From: UBA7446 sp965656545
GTDB taxonomy: Bacteria > Bacteroidota > Bacteroidia > Flavobacteriales > Flavobacteriaceae
Direction: 5' to 3'
Length of the DNA stretch: 64,000 nt
Assembly: GCA_965656545.1 (NCBI GenBank)
Contig: CBFHKZ010000006.1
Coordinates: forward strand, 1-64,000
This document shows positions 9,515 to 17,900 of the stretch, piece after piece. Position 1 is the first letter of the stretch; every line of letters begins with the position of its first letter. A program made the position numbers and the translations under genes. The notes beneath the pieces were generated by a model that was not told where the DNA came from, did not search any database, and worked only from the letters and a program-made list of their open reading frames with translations.

Positions 9515-10500
9515 AAAAAATTATTTTAATTTTAGTGGTGTGTACAGGATGGATTGGCTGGGGTCAAGACCCAATATTTACGCAGTTTTTCAATGTGCCA
9601 GAAACATTAAATCCATCATTTGCAGCCGTGAATGGCAGCACAAAAGTAAACGTAGCACACAGAAGCCAATGGGCAGGCTTAAACTATAATCTATCTTCTC
9701 AATTTGCGAACTTTAACGCATATGTAGATAACATCAACAGTGGTTTTGGCATATCGATGCTTAATTTATTAGAAACCCATACACGCTATCGTTTTACGCA
9801 GGCAACCTTAAACTATGCCTATCGCGTTCCGTTAAGTGCTGAATGGGTATTTATTCCTAGTTTAAGTTTTGGATTTGGAAACAAGGACTTCAGCTTTGAC
9901 TCCTTATTACTGGAAGATCAAATTGACATCCCAAATAGCATCATCAATCTGCAATCAGCAGATCCTGCGTTGCTGAACTCAACATCGAACTTCTTTGATT
10001 TTTCTGTTGGCGGTTTAATCATGAATGATAACTTTTGGTTAGGGGTTGGCGCAAGGCATTTAAACAGACCTAACATTTCGTTTGAATACAACGGAAATGA
10101 AAAGCTCGATATTTTCGTAAGCGTACAGGCTGGATTGAGCTACCAATTAGACAACATATTTTACACTTGGGAACAAGCACAAATACGATTTATGATGAAT
10201 TTCATGAATCAAGGCGTTTACAAGCGGTTGGATTTTGGGGCCGAGGTTGAGTTAGAAAGTGGCTTAACTATGGGAGCAATACTAGCCACAAGCCCTGTTA
10301 AGTATGATGACCAATCGCATGCACTAAATTCAATAAACCTCACAACAGGATTTGTATGGGACTTTATAAAAGTAGGCTACTCCTATGATGTTAATTTAAG
10401 TGGATTGATGGGAACACATGGCGTTCATGAAGTCACGCTAACCTACACGTTTGACTCTATATTTAACAGCAGCTTTGGTTGCTGGCGTTGTCAGCAATAA
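9511..10500 (+). CDS. PorP/SprF family type IX secretion-associated outer-membrane protein
   Basis: Outer-membrane beta-barrel-like protein of 329 residues with a signal peptide (MKKIILILVVCTGWIGWGQ). The mature N-terminus DPIFTQFFNVPETLNPSFAA is the family hallmark (QDPxFSQ...NPAxxG). Glycine and aromatic-rich alternating strands continue to an aromatic-rich end. In Flavobacterium johnsoniae SprF is needed to place SprB on the cell surface, and SprF paralogues sit directly downstream of adhesin genes. Here the ATG overlaps the adhesin stop, which makes this the likely dedicated partner of that adhesin. A hairpin follows 11 bases after the stop. Confidence 0.93.
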   Translation: MKKIILILVVCTGWIGWGQDPIFTQFFNVPETLNPSFAAVNGSTKVNVAHRSQWAGLNYNLSSQFANFNAYVDNINSGFGISMLNLLETHTRYRFTQATLNYAYRVPLSAEWVFIPSLSFGFGNKDFSFDSLLLEDQIDIPNSIINLQSADPALLNSTSNFFDFSVGGLIMNDNFWLGVGARHLNRPNISFEYNGNEKLDIFVSVQAGLSYQLDNIFYTWEQAQIRFMMNFMNQGVYKRLDFGAEVELESGLTMGAILATSPVKYDDQSHALNSINLTTGFVWDFIKVGYSYDVNLSGLMGTHGVHEVTLTYTFDSIFNSSFGCWRCQQ

Positions 10501-10511
10501 GGGCATAAAAA

Positions 10512-10535
10512 AAACCCTGCCAATTGGCAGGGTTT
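10512..10535 (-). terminator. Rho-independent terminator between PorP/SprF gene and small CDS
   Basis: A perfect 10-bp stem (AAACCCTGCC / GGCAGGGTTT) with an AATT loop. Read on the minus strand it is followed by a run of T, so it best serves the small minus-strand gene. On the plus strand the tail is weaker, but it may work in both directions for these convergent genes. Confidence 0.88.
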
Positions 10536-10558
10536 CAATTTTTCAAATGCTTAATAAA

Positions 10559-10753
10559 TTAAGCAGATTTTACGAAAGGAAGTCCCGTACGTTCGTTTTC
10601 AACTACCTTCTTACCAGCTGGCAAATCACAAGCGTTGTCGCGTTGATCTTTAGCGAAGTAATAGATGGTTTGGTTTCTTCCTCCTTTGAGTGTTACATCT
10701 TTAGTGTGAAGGTAATACGTTTTACCTTTACTGTTTTGAAATGAGTAAGCCAT
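10559..10753 (-). CDS. Small conserved Bacteroidota protein of unknown function (64 aa)
   Basis: A 64-residue soluble, basic protein starting MAYSFQNSKGKTYYLHTKDV and containing TLKGGRNQTIYYFAKD. I know this pattern (KDVTLRGGxxQxIYFFxK) from small uncharacterised proteins in Bacteroidota, so I regard it as a real gene. It is isolated: a strong hairpin lies directly downstream and 274 AT-rich non-coding bases lie upstream. No enzyme motif or membrane segment is visible. Function unknown. Confidence 0.8.
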   Translation of the reverse strand: MAYSFQNSKGKTYYLHTKDVTLKGGRNQTIYYFAKDQRDNACDLPAGKKVVENERTGLPFVKSA

Positions 10754-11027
10754 AATTATTTAATTTTTCTAAAGTTAATAAAAAAAGTGCATATCTAACC
10801 TGTAAGTGACATTAAAATGCACGTTTTATTCACATATTCTAAAATTTTATGAAATTCTAATCCGAATTCTGTCATAAAAAATTTTAATATAAATGTAATT
10901 AACTCATAATGTGATGATTATACATGTGCTTAAAGAATTCCCCTTCGACGAGAAAAAGTAAGACCAAAGTGCATTAATCAACCATTTTAGGTAAAAATAA
11001 CGTATTTTGTTAATAAGGTAGCCCTTT

Positions 11028-12065
11028 TTATGTACGCATAAAACGTCTTAGCTGGAGTTCATCTGGTAAAAAAGCGCTTGCATAAAGGTGCTTAACCAAG
11101 AGGCTTGCGAGATAGGGCGCCCACAGCACCCCACGTGAACCCAGCCCATTTATACAGCTTAGCGAAGGAAATTGGGGATGTATACCCACAATAGGGCGTC
11201 GGTCTGGAACTGTAGGGCGCAATCCAGCGCCATGAAACAAGACTTCAAAAGACAAGTCGGTATATTTCTTAAACTGATCCATTAACCACGCTTTGTTTTC
11301 GGCTGTGGGTGCAAGGCTTTCAAAAGCACGCGCATAGGTAGCCCCTACGCGATACCTTTCATTCCCCAAGGGCACAATAAACACACTCCCCTTGATCATC
11401 TGTGACAGTTGAAGCCCCTTACATGAAACCTCTAACCACTCCCCCTTATTGGGAACAATTGGAAGTGAGGTAAACCAAGGATTGTGCTTGACGCCAACAC
11501 CTTCAGCAAAAACAATATGTTTGGCGCTCCATTGCTTATAAGTAACGCCTTCGCTTGTGATTTTTAAAGCGTGATAGTCAAATTGTTCTTGAACGAAAGC
11601 ACTGCTTCGTGTGAGTTCGCTGCTTGCATGACGCAAAAGACCGTTAGTGTATATCCTACCCGTTTGCTGCACTTCACCAAAACCATGAGGTGCTGCGATA
11701 TTATTAATACCATGGTAATGTATGGTGCCGACCATATAGGGGCTTAAAGCAGGCTTATCTAACGCCTCCATCCAATTGTTTTGTTCAGCGGCTTTAGCAA
11801 ACACACGGTATATGGACATGGGATGCTGAAAGTTGCCATTTGCTGTGTTAGCATAATAAGGAATGGAGAAATCCATTAGTTCTTGGGCATGATAAATAGC
11901 GGTAAATCGCTTTAAAACAAGGGGGTTGTAAATGCCCGTAGCTACACTAGAGCTGGATTTTTTTTCTGCATCGAAAGCAACAAATGACTTTCCCTCTTGC
12001 TTTAAAACCTCAGTCAGCGCCCAACCGGCGAGACCAAAGCCTACAATAAGTACGTCATGTTGCAT
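11028..12065 (-). CDS. FAD-dependent oxidoreductase (DAO family)
   Basis: Protein of 345 residues with a dinucleotide-binding N-terminus (VLIVGFGLAGW, residues 4-14) and a second FAD-family segment near the C-terminus (LRPTVPDRRPIVG, INGLGSRGVLWAP). This is the D-amino-acid-oxidase-like fold, typical of enzymes oxidising amines or amino acids; the substrate is unknown. I chose the ATG at 12065 because an upstream in-frame ATG at 12122 would put translated sequence across the gldN end and a terminator hairpin. The chosen start directly follows that terminator's T-run. The gene lies downstream of gldKLMN on the same strand. Confidence 0.85.
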   Translation of the reverse strand: MQHDVLIVGFGLAGWALTEVLKQEGKSFVAFDAEKKSSSSVATGIYNPLVLKRFTAIYHAQELMDFSIPYYANTANGNFQHPMSIYRVFAKAAEQNNWMEALDKPALSPYMVGTIHYHGINNIAAPHGFGEVQQTGRIYTNGLLRHASSELTRSSAFVQEQFDYHALKITSEGVTYKQWSAKHIVFAEGVGVKHNPWFTSLPIVPNKGEWLEVSCKGLQLSQMIKGSVFIVPLGNERYRVGATYARAFESLAPTAENKAWLMDQFKKYTDLSFEVLFHGAGLRPTVPDRRPIVGIHPQFPSLSCINGLGSRGVLWAPYLASLLVKHLYASAFLPDELQLRRFMRT

Positions 12066-12089
12066 AAAAAAACCCACAGTTGTGGGTTT
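12066..12089 (-). terminator. Rho-independent terminator of the gldKLMN operon
   Basis: On the minus strand the gldN stop is followed by a 9-bp inverted repeat (AAACCCACA / TGTGGGTTT) with seven T. The final T touches the ATG of the oxidoreductase gene, so the hairpin is also placed to control that gene. Confidence 0.88.
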
Positions 12090-12096
12090 AGATTCA

Positions 12097-12927
12097 TTAG
12101 TTAGACCAAAGGTCTTGCTCAAAGTCTCGAATTACGTTTTTAAGACGCTCCGACTCTATCAACTGCATAAATGGGTCGTCGACATATTGATCAACCGGTC
12201 TGTCGTTAAAGACATTGTCAAGGGCATATATACGCGCAGTAAATCTTCTTGATGTTAGTAGTTGATCAAAAGTAACACGACTTGCATTGTTCCTATCATC
12301 AAAAACGAGTTGTGCGTGAAGGATGGGACGTAAATCTTTATACCATAACCAGAACAAATCAACGGGTTCATCATTGGCTAAATTGTTCATGTCTTTTCCA
12401 CGAGGCATAATACCCAACAATCGGTAGCGCATTTCACCAATACGTTTATCGACATACCAAATACCCTTGATTTTATAAGAAGTGATATCCATAGACTTTA
12501 AGGGTACAACTTCAGGTCCATCTCTATTTTCCAAACGCTTTAAGTAAGTTTCCTTATCAAAAAGCTCTGTAAAGTTAGGATTGGCGTCATTGTATATTTT
12601 GTCAACTTTTCCCGTTAAAATGGCATTACTAATGGTGCGCCATAGTGACTTCCGTTCGCTAGTATACAGCCCGTCTTTTGGAAAAAACAAAGGGTGGTTA
12701 AATTTTTCAGATAAGTCTATTTCTTCATAGACAACCTTACTCCACATGATGTCTTTATCATCTATATAAGGATACTGCAAATACTTTTTCTCTGATAATT
12801 CTAACTTTTGCTCATCTGACAACACACCTATTTCACTTGGCTGGTCAGCGTTGAGCACATTGACTTGCGCTTGCAAGAACATGCTGCAGCACATAAACAA
12901 GAAAACAGGATTTAAATACTTTTTCAT
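12097..12927 (-). CDS. gldN: Gliding motility / T9SS protein GldN
   Basis: Periplasmic T9SS component of 276 residues with a signal peptide (MKKYLNPVFLFMCCSMFLQAQ). Family features are the N-terminal DIMWSKVVYEEIDLSEKFNHPLFFP region, LWRTI, and SYKIKGIWYVDKRxGEMRYRLLGI followed by DLFWLWYKDLR. GldN and GldK together form the periplasmic ring beneath the outer membrane (PorN/PorK in Porphyromonas). It is the last gene of gldK-L-M-N: its ATG overlaps the gldM stop by one base, and a terminator follows. Confidence 0.97.
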   Translation of the reverse strand: MKKYLNPVFLFMCCSMFLQAQVNVLNADQPSEIGVLSDEQKLELSEKKYLQYPYIDDKDIMWSKVVYEEIDLSEKFNHPLFFPKDGLYTSERKSLWRTISNAILTGKVDKIYNDANPNFTELFDKETYLKRLENRDGPEVVPLKSMDITSYKIKGIWYVDKRIGEMRYRLLGIMPRGKDMNNLANDEPVDLFWLWYKDLRPILHAQLVFDDRNNASRVTFDQLLTSRRFTARIYALDNVFNDRPVDQYVDDPFMQLIESERLKNVIRDFEQDLWSN

Positions 12928-14630
12928 TACTTAATGGTTAAGGCAAAGTCTGTTACTTTAATATCATCTATAACTTGGGTTTCCGTTTTTACCTGAGCTT
13001 CAATATTATAAACGAAAATAATATCTCCACGTGATGCATTCTCCAAATAAGACCGAATAACACGGGAGTCTTTAATTCTATTAGAATTAATTGGAATAGC
13101 CGCTCTACTACCTACTTTGATATTAAAGCGCTTTACGGTTACGTTTAGGTTATAATCAAAGTCATCCGGAAATTTAGCGGCAATGGTACCAGCCGGAACG
13201 TATTCTCTGATGATTTCACCACTGTTAAATTTACCAAGACGCTCACCCAAATCAATAGATCCTAGTGCAGGCGGTAATGGTTTAATTCTAAAATCTTGTC
13301 CAGGCGCATTAATGGTCGACCCATTAATTTCTCCAGAAACAAAAATACGCATGCTCTCGCCTACTTTATCTCCATCTGGAATAGCCTCAAATTTCAATCC
13401 GTTACGGCGTACCTTACCGTTCGTAGCACGAACGCTTAATTTATTGTTTGGAATACCAGGGATTGAAATAGACAAATCGTTAGGCAAACCGCGATACACA
13501 ACCTTCATTTGATCAGCAGAAATAACAGCGTCATTGGGCTTGTCAATTACAGATATTACTTGCGCAACATCTACAGATTGTTCCTTGTTGTTACGCTCAA
13601 AAAAGAGCTTTCCGGTCAACTTATAAGAGCCCGGAGTACTAAAGCGTTTATTCAGTTGAACACCGCCTGCAGCAATTTCGAAGTCTCGGCCTTGACGCAT
13701 GGGTTGGTCGTTAAGTGAAAGCTCAACTCTGTTGGGCTTAAAGTTCGAATCTTTTTTACCCATTACAATAGAGGCATCAACCAATTCACTTGTGTAGTAA
13801 GACGATTTAGACGTTTCTAAGAGCGTTTGGTATTTGTTAAGTCCACCCTCGTGCGCATTGATGGTACTCAACATATTCTCCAAAATTTTATTCTCAACAA
13901 ATCGAATATCAGATTGGATTTTGGTGAGTTTAGATAATGACGCAATTAATGGGAAACCTTTATAGTGGTATTCTAGAAAAGGTTGTTGTTTACCTTCTCT
14001 GTTTAAAACCATTTCGGAATAGGCAAAACGCGTGAATAAATCATTTAAGAAAGAAAAGTCAAAGTCAGCGTACTCACCTTCCGGCGCGTCTTCAGTAGGC
14101 GGATCTTTTTCCGCATCAGCGGCTAAAAAGGCATCCAGCTCTTGCTGAATTTTAGAAGGAAAACTTGAAAATTGATCCACAAACTCCTGACCAGCTTCGG
14201 AATATTGATCACCAGCAAAAAACATCTCGTCTAAATACTGAGACTTGTCCATTACTTGATAGTCTACAATGGAATCAATTTCGCCAGTGGCTCTGTCCTC
14301 ACGACTTATACGATAGCCGTTTTCACCCGTGTCTATCAAGCGATTTTTCAGCGTATCAATGTAATTGTAGTATGCATCAGCTATGGATTGAATTTGAGGG
14401 GTGCTTCGGGCAGCAACTTTGTAATATTCATTATTACTGTTGTTGCTGAACAAATCGTATTTCTCATTACTGTCCATAACCAAGTCATGGGTTGCAGCAG
14501 CGATATCATCGTTAATTACACCCAGTGTAGCCAATACTTCCTTACTTATATTCAACGCCAACATAGCGATGAATACCAAGTACATCATATTGATCATTTT
14601 CTGCCGAGTATCCTGTTTAGCTCCAGCCAT
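12927..14630 (-). CDS. gldM: Gliding motility / T9SS motor protein GldM
   Basis: A 567-residue protein with one N-terminal membrane helix (MINMMYLVFIAMLALNISKEVL) and a long periplasmic part. GldM spans the periplasm from the GldL motor to the GldK/N ring and, with GldL, forms the proton-driven motor for secretion and gliding. The start motif MAGAKQDTRQKMINMMYLVF is characteristic. The C-terminal half has the GldM D2-D4 beta-domain features (VVYRGLPNDLSISIPGIP, ATNGKVRRNG). It follows gldL by 2 bases. Confidence 0.97.
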   Translation of the reverse strand: MAGAKQDTRQKMINMMYLVFIAMLALNISKEVLATLGVINDDIAAATHDLVMDSNEKYDLFSNNSNNEYYKVAARSTPQIQSIADAYYNYIDTLKNRLIDTGENGYRISREDRATGEIDSIVDYQVMDKSQYLDEMFFAGDQYSEAGQEFVDQFSSFPSKIQQELDAFLAADAEKDPPTEDAPEGEYADFDFSFLNDLFTRFAYSEMVLNREGKQQPFLEYHYKGFPLIASLSKLTKIQSDIRFVENKILENMLSTINAHEGGLNKYQTLLETSKSSYYTSELVDASIVMGKKDSNFKPNRVELSLNDQPMRQGRDFEIAAGGVQLNKRFSTPGSYKLTGKLFFERNNKEQSVDVAQVISVIDKPNDAVISADQMKVVYRGLPNDLSISIPGIPNNKLSVRATNGKVRRNGLKFEAIPDGDKVGESMRIFVSGEINGSTINAPGQDFRIKPLPPALGSIDLGERLGKFNSGEIIREYVPAGTIAAKFPDDFDYNLNVTVKRFNIKVGSRAAIPINSNRIKDSRVIRSYLENASRGDIIFVYNIEAQVKTETQVIDDIKVTDFALTIK

Positions 14631-14632
14631 AT

Positions 14633-15244
14633 TTAGTTTTTCATTGCGCCTAAAATGTCGGCGTATTTGGCATTAAGGTCTGCAATCGTGTTTTTCATTG
14701 TGGCCAATTCAGCGTGCAATGCATTCATATTGGCAACTACCTCACTATGTGCTTTTGGTTCCGTTGCAACAGCTTCTGTTGTGGCACTGTAAGCTGCAGC
14801 TAACTGCTCTAAAGCTTGGTTTGTTTGTGCGACATTGCTATTCAAACTTGTCATATTTTCAGGCAAATCAGCAGGAACTTCCAATGTTCCTGTTGCGCTT
14901 GCTGCACTACTTAGGTTAGTGCCTAAAGTTTCAAGTTGTGCTGTTGCATGCTGATAAGCTGCTTTTAATGCATCTGCTTCAGCAGCAATATCGGATAAGT
15001 CTGTAACGTCTTCAGAACCAGCGGCAGGTGCGTCTTCACTTAACAATACATAACCTCTAAACCCAGCAATAAGGAAGATAACAGCCTCTGTCACCAAACC
15101 AATAGTAAGCATGGTATTTCCTGAAATAAAATCAGAGTTGAAATGCGTAATTTTCATTAATGCACCAATAATAACTACAGATGCACCAGCTCCAAATAAA
15201 AGCTCAATTATATTTTCAGGTATTGGAAATTTCTTTTTTTTCAT
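14633..15244 (-). CDS. gldL: Gliding motility / T9SS motor protein GldL
   Basis: Inner-membrane motor subunit of 203 residues. Two membrane helices are visible (ENIIELLFGAGASVVIIGALMKI and MLTIGLVTEAVIFLIAGF); the Glu in the second is in the position of the conserved proton-path residue. The cytoplasmic tail is predicted helical and Ala/Thr-rich. The ATG at 15244 is preferred over an upstream TTG at 15253 because MKKKKFPIPENIIE is the usual start. It lies 9 bases after the gldK stop. Confidence 0.95.
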   Translation of the reverse strand: MKKKKFPIPENIIELLFGAGASVVIIGALMKITHFNSDFISGNTMLTIGLVTEAVIFLIAGFRGYVLLSEDAPAAGSEDVTDLSDIAAEADALKAAYQHATAQLETLGTNLSSAASATGTLEVPADLPENMTSLNSNVAQTNQALEQLAAAYSATTEAVATEPKAHSEVVANMNALHAELATMKNTIADLNAKYADILGAMKN

Positions 15245-15253
15245 AATAATCAA

Positions 15254-16705
15254 TTATTGTTGTGTATCGTTTGCACCTAAATAGTCTCTTACCAAACGGA
15301 AGCCTAAATAACTTCGAGCACTATCGGCATATTCATAATCTCTTGTCGCAACGCGCAGGTAATAAGCCACATCTTTCCAAGAGCCCCCGCGAATTACTTT
15401 TTGTTCATCCGTGATGTTGTCATAGTTAGGGTTTACGGATGAGACAAAATCATACGTATCCTTAGTGTAGGTTGAATGTGTCCACTCTGAAACGTTACCA
15501 GACATGTTATATAGTCCGTAATCGTTTGGCTCATATGAGTCTGCCTCTACAGTATATAAAGACATATCAGCAGCATAATCGCCACGTCTGGGTTTAAAAT
15601 TAGCCATAAAACAGCCACGGTCATCGGTAAGGTAAGGACCTCCCCAAGGATAGATAGCAGATTCCAATCCGCCCCGAGCAGCAAATTCCCATTCAGATTC
15701 GGTAGGCAGTCTAAACTTTCCTGTTGTAGACTTACGCTTTTTTCTGCTGCGCAAATAGTCATTTCTCATTTTGGTTCGCCAGTGTGCAAAGGCCCTAGCC
15801 TGATTCCATGTTACACCAACAACTGGATAGGTAGCATACGCTTGATGCCAAAAATAGTCGTTGTGCATGGGCTCGTTGTAACTGTATTTGAAATCTTTAA
15901 TCCAAACTGTGGTGTCTGGATAGATTTCATGTACTTCATATCGTGCAAAACTTGATCGAGCGCTATCCGGATTTTTGATGGCGTCGTTTAAGTCAACACT
16001 TGTAAAACGATACTTAAGAAGCTTGGTATTAATTGCAGGCTCTCCGTTAAACCATTCTTTTTCTGGTAAGTATATTGTCTCTTCAAAAACACGCGCATAA
16101 TCAACATCTGGGTAGTCCTCACGATCTTTAATGATATCTACATCTTTGTTGAGCGGAAGGTGATAATGAAATTCGTTGTCTGGAGCATCTTCTGTTTCAT
16201 AATAGTTTGAGACTACATCTGAAAAATTCTCTTCTAAATATTGTTGGTATCCGCTTTTTTCATCTTCATCTTGATTTTCAAGCGCATCCATATCATAACT
16301 CGGCAGATATTCAAGTATGGGGTTGGTTTCAAATTCTTCATCTGATGTTGGGAATTCTGAAACAGAAAAATAACCACCATTAAGCAATGCTGCTTTAGCA
16401 AGCTCTGTTCTGATAATGGAGTCTTTAACCCACTCCACAAACTGCATGTATTCAGCATTGGTGATTTCGGTTTCGTCCATCCAAAAGGAGCGCAAGGTCA
16501 CCGTTTGCGTTGGATTGTCATTGGAAGCAACAATATCCTCATCAGACGATCCCATAATATATGAACCGCCAGGAATTAAAGCCATTCCATGAGGCTTCTG
16601 GGGATAAAACTTCTTTTGCTTCACACCGACCAACTCACCCTGGTTGGATTTACCACAACCAATTAGGGTCAATGCGACAAGAAAAAATAGCGGTACCTTT
16701 TTCAT
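15254..16705 (-). CDS. gldK: Gliding motility / T9SS ring lipoprotein GldK
   Basis: Outer-membrane lipoprotein of 483 residues. The lipobox is LTLIGC with Cys17. The rest is a formylglycine-generating-enzyme-like (FGE-sulfatase) fold: MALIPGGSYIMGSSDED, FWMDETEITNAEY, PVVGVTWNQARAFAHW, FRLPTESEWEFAARGG, NVSEWTHSTY, and VIRGGSWKD near the end. In this family the fold is structural. GldK with GldN makes the T9SS ring. It heads gldKLMN and has its own promoter-like element 43-50 bases upstream. Confidence 0.97.
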   Translation of the reverse strand: MKKVPLFFLVALTLIGCGKSNQGELVGVKQKKFYPQKPHGMALIPGGSYIMGSSDEDIVASNDNPTQTVTLRSFWMDETEITNAEYMQFVEWVKDSIIRTELAKAALLNGGYFSVSEFPTSDEEFETNPILEYLPSYDMDALENQDEDEKSGYQQYLEENFSDVVSNYYETEDAPDNEFHYHLPLNKDVDIIKDREDYPDVDYARVFEETIYLPEKEWFNGEPAINTKLLKYRFTSVDLNDAIKNPDSARSSFARYEVHEIYPDTTVWIKDFKYSYNEPMHNDYFWHQAYATYPVVGVTWNQARAFAHWRTKMRNDYLRSRKKRKSTTGKFRLPTESEWEFAARGGLESAIYPWGGPYLTDDRGCFMANFKPRRGDYAADMSLYTVEADSYEPNDYGLYNMSGNVSEWTHSTYTKDTYDFVSSVNPNYDNITDEQKVIRGGSWKDVAYYLRVATRDYEYADSARSYLGFRLVRDYLGANDTQQ

Positions 16706-16747
16706 TAAGTTTTAAATATTATTTACCTTTTAACAAAAGCATTGCAC

Positions 16748-16755
16748 CAAAAATA
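16748..16755 (-). promoter_or_regulatory. Bacteroidota -7 promoter element (TATTTTTG) for gldKLMN
   Basis: On the minus strand TATTTTTG fits TAnnTTTG and sits in the 56-base gap between the ureohydrolase-like gene and gldK. It predicts a leader of about 36-40 nt and suggests gldK can be transcribed independently of topA. Confidence 0.5.
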
Positions 16756-16761
16756 TGGAAT

Positions 16762-17898
16762 TTAATGCATACTTCGCTTAACTGATTTCCACCAACGGCT
16801 AGGAACTTCTCCTTTTTGGGCCAATCGGTAGTCTTTTTCAGCACATGGTAATAACGTAACTTGGTCATTATTATTATGTTTACCTTCTTTTGGAACCTCA
16901 ATCCACCAGCGTTGACTTTTTTCGCTTCTATAAAAAATCAATGCTGCTTGTTCTTGTGGAACAACGAATTTTGTGCAAACTTCGTGTGTTGAAAACGGAT
17001 ATTCGTTCACGCGATGACAATATCCCTCAAGCACATACCATATCATTTGTGCGAGTAACTGGTCTGTTCTTAGGCTGTCTGAAATATTAAAAACACCCAA
17101 AACGCTTAGTCTATCACTCAAGCCTGCATAGCGCATAAGCTTACATATTTGTGCGCCATCAAAGCCATTGGGCAATCCTTTGGAATCGTCCAATTCGCTT
17201 GCTTTTACGGAGCTCAAATCGACAGAAAGAATATCTGTATCTCTTAAAATCGGTTCAGACTCGTGCAAATCAGCCGTTATATCACCTAAACGATACGCAT
17301 CAAAAAAGAGCTTTTGCATTAAATCCAACTCTTCCTGAGAAACGTAATATGATTGGTAACCAAGATTGGTAAACTGCTTTAAGTTATTTGGTTTCTCAGT
17401 AATAATTTTTGACATATAACTATCATCTGAAACCAAAACGCCAGGCTCACCAAAATCAAAGCGTGCATCAATTGAAGTTAGATTTATATAAGTGTCCATA
17501 CCACTCAGCCCCCTAAACATGCCAAGGGTGTTTTCCTGTTCTCCCCCAACAACGACAGTGAGGATATTGCGCTGATGCAGTTCTTTTACCAATGTTTTTA
17601 ATGCAAATAAGGTGTCTTTAGGATGGTCGCCACTGTGCAACACACCAAGATCAGCACATGTGAAATCCCAATTTCCAACGAAAAGCTGGTAGAATTGTTG
17701 CCGAAAACGCAAATGCAATGGTTCTCCTTTGACCAAGCGTGGCTCTAGCGATACCACAGCAACACGCACATCTGTCAGTTCTGGAATACCGTCTTTTTGG
17801 GTATGAATGCGAAGGTTGCGCCCGATAACCTGCTCTGGCAGCATTAGGTTGTGTGCCAGGAGTCGATCATCAATAGGACTTAAAAAGTCAAAATCCAC
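16762..17898 (-). CDS. Arginase/formimidoylglutamase-fold protein with missing metal ligands
   Basis: A 378-residue protein with recognisable ureohydrolase motifs in the right order: VVVGGEQENT (residues 115-124), SIDARFDFG (142-150) and LSVDLSSVKASE (224-235). Active ureohydrolases have GGDHS, DAHxD and SxDxDxxDP, which supply the ligands of a dinuclear manganese site. Here the first His is Gln, the DAHxD His is Arg, and the second Asp of the last motif is Ser. It is therefore probably not a normal amidinohydrolase, although databases often label such proteins formimidoylglutamase. The start is a GTG two bases after the topA stop, and gldK follows 56 bases later, so co-expression with topA is likely. 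No hut or arginine genes are nearby. Confidence 0.8.
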   Translation of the reverse strand: MDFDFLSPIDDRLLAHNLMLPEQVIGRNLRIHTQKDGIPELTDVRVAVVSLEPRLVKGEPLHLRFRQQFYQLFVGNWDFTCADLGVLHSGDHPKDTLFALKTLVKELHQRNILTVVVGGEQENTLGMFRGLSGMDTYINLTSIDARFDFGEPGVLVSDDSYMSKIITEKPNNLKQFTNLGYQSYYVSQEELDLMQKLFFDAYRLGDITADLHESEPILRDTDILSVDLSSVKASELDDSKGLPNGFDGAQICKLMRYAGLSDRLSVLGVFNISDSLRTDQLLAQMIWYVLEGYCHRVNEYPFSTHEVCTKFVVPQEQAALIFYRSEKSQRWWIEVPKEGKHNNNDQVTLLPCAEKDYRLAQKGEVPSRWWKSVKRSMH

Positions 17899-17900
17899 CT

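Noticed and set aside
12066..12122. Longer start for the FAD oxidoreductase at 12122
   Set aside because: It would place coding sequence over the gldN end and the terminator hairpin; the conserved dinucleotide-binding motif begins just after the ATG at 12065.
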